Under the pieces are notes generated by a model, which made no database searches, was not told the DNA's origin, and saw only the letters and a list, made by a program, of their open reading frames with translations. A program made the position numbers and the translations under genes. From Linnemannia hyalina (lineage: Eukaryota > Mortierellomycota > Mortierellomycetes > Mortierellales > Mortierellaceae), in contig JAHRHY010000003.1 of assembly GCA_019671135.1 (NCBI GenBank), positions 2,480,001 to 2,544,000 on the forward strand: a stretch of DNA of 64,000 nt, in the 5' to 3' direction. This document shows, one piece after another, positions 60,432 through 64,000 of the stretch; position 1 is the first letter of the stretch; every line of letters begins with the position of its first letter.

Positions 60432-61736
60432 CTAAAAGTCCATATCCATGCCAGAATCACCACGGTGCCCATTCGTTGGTGTGTGTCGACTTGCAGCCAT
60501 CGCAGAGGCCGCAGCCAAAGCCGCCACGCCTCCAATCGACGATGGTGTATATCCCTTGCCATACCCGCCCAAGTATCCCGTAAACTGTCCTGCTCCTCCA
60601 ACTGCCGCGGGGACACTGTTGTAACTTCCCCAAGTCGCTGGATCGTTATGGTCGTGATGAATAGGCGCCGCTGAGGGAGGACTGTGTAGAAACTGCATTT
60701 GCTGTGGTTGCTGTGCCTTAGTCTGCTGGACTTCGTGCTGGTGCCGCTGCATCTGCTCAAGCTCCCATTGCTGTGCCATCTGAAGCTTCTGTTGTTCCTG
60801 CTGCTGAGCATCATGCAACTGCTGCTGCTCCTCCAACAGTCGCTTCTGGAAGTCTCCTCCATCAGCACCATTACTTCCAGATATCAGGTTCGAGGCGACC
60901 ATGTTGGCTGCCATTCCTGTCGTCCGTCCTGCAATAGATGCCGCACTTGGGGTGGGTGGGCTAGAATGCGAGCCTTGTGCCAAAGAACCCCAGATCGACG
61001 TACTGCCCGGGGACCTCGACAACAAAGATTGACCACCGTTGTTGGTGTTGTTGCTGCTGCCAAGATTGGTCGCAGGTGTGGAGGGCGCAGAGGTGTTGGC
61101 TTGCTGAATTTGTTGCTGATGGTAGAGTCCGATACCCTGGTGAGGACTGGTCGCTGCTGAGGAAGAGCCGGAGAAGTATGGCTGCTGATCAAAGTAGCCC
61201 GCCTGTGCTTGTGCCCCTATTCCCCCTTCTGCCGACATGATCGATCCAGGGCTATCTGCTCCTGTTTCCGGATAGCCAAACATACCCTGAGCCGTTGCCT
61301 CAGAGCCCATATTGCGTTTCTAAGCATAAGGTGAGCATCAAAAGGCGAGATGGGATATGAGAGCGCGTCAGAAAAAAGGAATGGAAAGAATTAGATGGAG
61401 AAAAAAGGGCCTTTAATTTAACAATACCAACACGCAAACAAACCACACGCTCACAACATTTTGCCCCCAAGTGTATTTTTGGCACACGTTCAAGGGACTT
61501 CATTAACTCTATTGAGGTTCTTGTTCACAGAAGTCACAATACAAATAACATACCTTGATGCCCATGAACTCGTCCGACTCGTTGGCCAGACCTCGCTTTC
61601 GATGCAGATCGGGTGTAGTCCTGCCAGCGTTCTGTTGTTGGAGGTGCTGTGCATAGAGCTGCTGGTTGTGCTGCTGCTGTTGTTGATCCGTAAGCCATTG
61701 CTGGTGGACTTGCTCGTAGTGCTGTTGAAGATCCAT
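60432..61736 (-). CDS. Gln-rich low-complexity protein, probable regulator
   Basis: Exons 61554-61736 and 60432-61319 give 356 residues if translation starts at ATG 61736 (MDLQQHYEQVHQQWLTDQ). A conserved-looking stretch spans the splice: HRKRGLANESDEFMGIKKRN. Then come Ser/Gly/Asn/Gln-rich sequence, a Gln/Glu coiled coil (FQKRLLEEQQQLHDAQQQEQ, QQWELEQMQRHQHEVQQ), and a Gly/Ala-rich end (GVAALAAASAMAASRH) finishing GDSGMDMDF. No DNA-binding domain is seen. Directly upstream the same frame is a polyGln stretch, interrupted by one TAG at about 61762. The true start is thus uncertain: either ATG 61736 or a longer protein broken by this TAG. The composition suggests a transcriptional co-regulator. 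Confidence 0.65.
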
Positions 61737-61911
61737 TTGATGACGCTGTTGTTGCTGCTGCTATTGCTGATGGTGTTGTTGCAGGTATTGTTGTTGAAGG
61801 TGTTGCCGTTGAAGGTGTTGCTGTTGAAGGTGGTGCTGTTGAAGGTGTTGTTGTTGAAAGTGTTGTTGTTGAAGTTGGTCCTGCTGGTCAAAGGGTGAGA
61901 GTATATGAACA

Positions 61912-62100
61912 CAAGAGAGAGAGTGAGAGAGAGAGGGAGAGAGAGAGAGAGAGAAAAAAAGAGAAAGAGAGAAAGAGAGAGATAATGAAAGGGGCTCCTT
62001 TGTGTGCGTGCGAGGTTCGTGTGATTGGTTGCGAAGAAGTGGAATGAGATCTACTTATCGGAAAGAAAGAAAGAAAGAAAGAAAGAAAGTGAGAGAGAGA
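61912..62100. repeat. (GA)n and (GAAA)n microsatellites
   Basis: GA dinucleotide runs at about 61913-61980 and seven GAAA units at 62061-62089 in the presumed promoter of the Gln-rich gene. Confidence 0.8.
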
Positions 62101-62848
62101 GAAAACAAAGTTAATAAAATCTTGTCATGATAACGGGTCCTGAGAACATGAATGACGACCATTGTCCACCCGCTTCGACTTTACTCGTTGTTTGTTGTTT
62201 ATTCACTCTCACCCCTTGATTTTCCTTTCATTGCTTTTCCTCGTCGTGCTTTCTTCGTTCCTTTCTTCCACCTGCCCGCCAGTTTGTTTTTTTCTTGGAT
62301 GCACAAAAACAAGGAGCAATGGAGGGGAGCTCACATCCGAAGTAAGGAAAGGAAAGGGAAAGGGAGGAAAGAGACAGTGGAGATGGATTAAAGGAGACCC
62401 CACCACCACCAAATGAATGGAGACCCCCCACCCTATCGACCCCTCATCGAACAACTATTTCAAGGCCTCACTTGCCCCAAACGAAAACAAAGCTGTTGAG
62501 TTGATCACTCGAGATGAGACATAACAGGTACGGGAGAAGTAACAAACACCATAATCACGTTAGTCGGTAGCTCGGCTTTCTTTTTTTTTGGCTTGGGAAA
62601 TTGCTTGACCTGACCCTTCGCCCTTGGCCTGGACTGACCTCATGCTGCACCCCCGTTTGTCAATCTCTTTTTTTTGTCATAGGCAATTGGGCTAGCCTTT
62701 CCCTTGTACGCACAGTGTCCCCATCCTTTCTCCTCTTGTCGTCATTGTCCCTGCCCAGATGTGTTAACATCCACTCGTTAGACAATCCATGTTCTCAAGC
62801 TTGTCCAGGTCCGATGAAAAAGATTGTGCTTTTCGTGCTCCGGTCTCA

Positions 62849-62850
<2 letters not shown>

Positions 62851-62880
<30 letters not shown>
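62851..62880. repeat. T30 homopolymer
   Basis: Thirty consecutive T on the plus strand, the longest homopolymer of the window. Its length may be approximate owing to sequencing limits. Confidence 0.8.
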
Positions 62881-63892
62881 CCTGTTCGCCTCCTCCTCCC
62901 AGTCCCTTGTCGTTGCTGTCTTCCTGTCCTGGACTGTGCGTGAAAACAAAGTTTGTGAGTACGTCGACATGAGAGAGACACATGGACAACTCACATTGGG
63001 CTGCAGGAAGCAAATGTCGAATGAGTGAGCTGAAAGTGGAGAGAAAGTGTGAGAGTGAGAGAGTGGAGAGGAAGAGAGAAAGAGAGAGATAGAGCACGTT
63101 TCGTTTCAACTTTCTTTTACTCTGGGCTGAGGAGTGGCTGCGTTCTCGTGACTGCTTGGCTCTCCTACGCTGGCTATGGGCACGATTCTTGTAGTTGTAG
63201 GATGGTTAGAAAAGTGAAAAGAACTCTAGTGAGAAAGATAGTGGTTCCGTCAAAGACAAGGGAATGGACGCGGAAACAGAATAAAAAAGCCTCCCCTCCC
63301 TCTCACACACATACAAGGAAGACGCGACGATCATCCCTACCAGCACCTATTTGGACATACACTACTTGGCCAGTTCACCCTATCTCATGGTACCCTTTCT
63401 CCCCTCCCCTTTTTGTTCGTCAAATGGGTCAATACCTGAGTCGCGCACGGGTCACCATACCATCACTATTCAGCATAATAGAAGAGAAGGACCATGAACA
63501 CCTCTCGCTGTGTCTAGGCCATATCCCAATTGACAATTAATTGATAAAAAAAATGAGTCGCCATTGTGTCATCTTTTTTTGACTTTTTCTTTGATTGTAA
63601 CGTGAGGTACAAAGTTGGTTGGTTGGAAGTAAAGTGTAAGTATTATGACGATATGTAGGTTCGAAAGAGTGAGAGAGTGTGTGTATGTGTGCATGTGTGT
63701 ATATGTGTGTAGCTGCAAAAATATGAAGGGAGATGGTAGATCATGATTTCCCCGAAAGATTAGAACACTGTGAGTGGAGAGAGAGCAAAATAGTGAAAAA
63801 ATCTGTGGTTCAAAGAAAAGAAAAAGAGGAACAGAAAATAAAAAGAGGCGTCGTGGGCCATGGATTCCAATCCTGCAGCCGCTTCTCGCCTC

Positions 63893-64000
63893 CTAGTCGG
63901 ATTCCTGGAACTGGAGGTGACGTTCGTAAAAGTCAATCAGTCGCCGAGGGGCCTTGTCGTGGATCTCACGTAGAGGGTGAAGCGTCATTCGGTTGCCGCT
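63893..64000 (-). CDS. 3' end of an unidentified gene (partial)
   Basis: The minus strand is open from the right edge for 35 codons to TAG 63893-63895. The peptide contains NRMTLHPLREIHDKAPRRLI and then DFYERHLQFQESD. It is well-mixed, not low-complexity, so it is probably the genuine C-terminus of a gene continuing beyond the window. It could also begin with an exon boundary just inside the edge. The family is not recognised. Confidence 0.5.
   Translation of the reverse strand, partial: SGNRMTLHPLREIHDKAPRRLIDFYERHLQFQESD

Larger units (their letters stand above)
61737..63892. other. 5' region of the Gln-rich gene and gene-free spacer
   Basis: 61763-61896 is an open Gln/His/Leu frame (sense minus) behind the TAG. 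61905-61990 is GA-rich and 62061-62089 is (GAAA)n, both CT-rich on the gene's sense strand, as in other promoters here. 62851-62880 is a 30-nt poly-T. No supported exon is seen between 62100 and 63892. Confidence 0.5.

Noticed and set aside
63049..63540. 163-codon plus frame near the right end
   Set aside because: Starts in GA repeats and has no recognisable domain. The surrounding composition is non-coding.

Overview
The window is nuclear DNA of a filamentous fungus. Genes carry many short GT-AG introns, promoters are rich in CT/GA tracts, poly-T runs are frequent, and the gene content is typically fungal (RSC9-type remodeler subunit, NoxR, Hst2-type sirtuin, GDS1/APSES-type regulator). The overall style (Gln-rich regulators, an isolated 5S rRNA gene, T-rich introns) suggests an early-diverging fungus of the Mortierella/Mucoromycota kind. 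That placement is inference. No bacterial operons, CRISPR arrays or tRNA genes were seen.

Left block (1-23 kb) is dense housekeeping DNA. In order: a partial VOC-like gene; the spliceosomal RED/IK protein; an ARID/RFX/zinc-finger RSC9-ARID2 homologue; the mitochondrial complex I methyltransferase NDUFAF7; a GPR107/108-type seven-membrane protein; the cytosolic Fe-S scaffold NBP35; a BET double-bromodomain protein; the U2AF small subunit; a Cdt2/DTL WD40 protein; and a WW-domain protein with a predicted lipidated N-terminus.

Middle block (23-33 kb) is gene-poor and looks accessory. It holds a decayed reading frame, a multi-exon gene with a PD-(D/E)XK-like motif, a 5S rRNA gene, a small secreted cysteine-rich protein made of three KR-bounded repeats (a candidate Kex2-processed peptide precursor), an orphan 123-residue gene and several local repeats.

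Next (33-42 kb) come three tandem paralogues of an M32 (Taq-type) metallocarboxypeptidase. All lie on the minus strand and share one exon plan, with a last exon of exactly 613 nt in each.

Right block (42-64 kb) returns to regulators: a DUF2039/C9orf85 zinc-binding protein; a TRIP4/Rqt4-type zinc-finger protein; a SIRT2/Hst2 deacetylase; a 1,679-residue protein joining a GDS1-like winged helix to two APSES/KilA-N-like domains and a polyGln region; the NADPH-oxidase regulator NoxR; a Gln-rich protein with a TAG in its upstream polyGln frame; and the 3' end of an unidentified gene. Chromatin, splicing and transcription functions dominate, but neighbouring genes are mostly independent units sharing divergent promoters rather than a pathway cluster.
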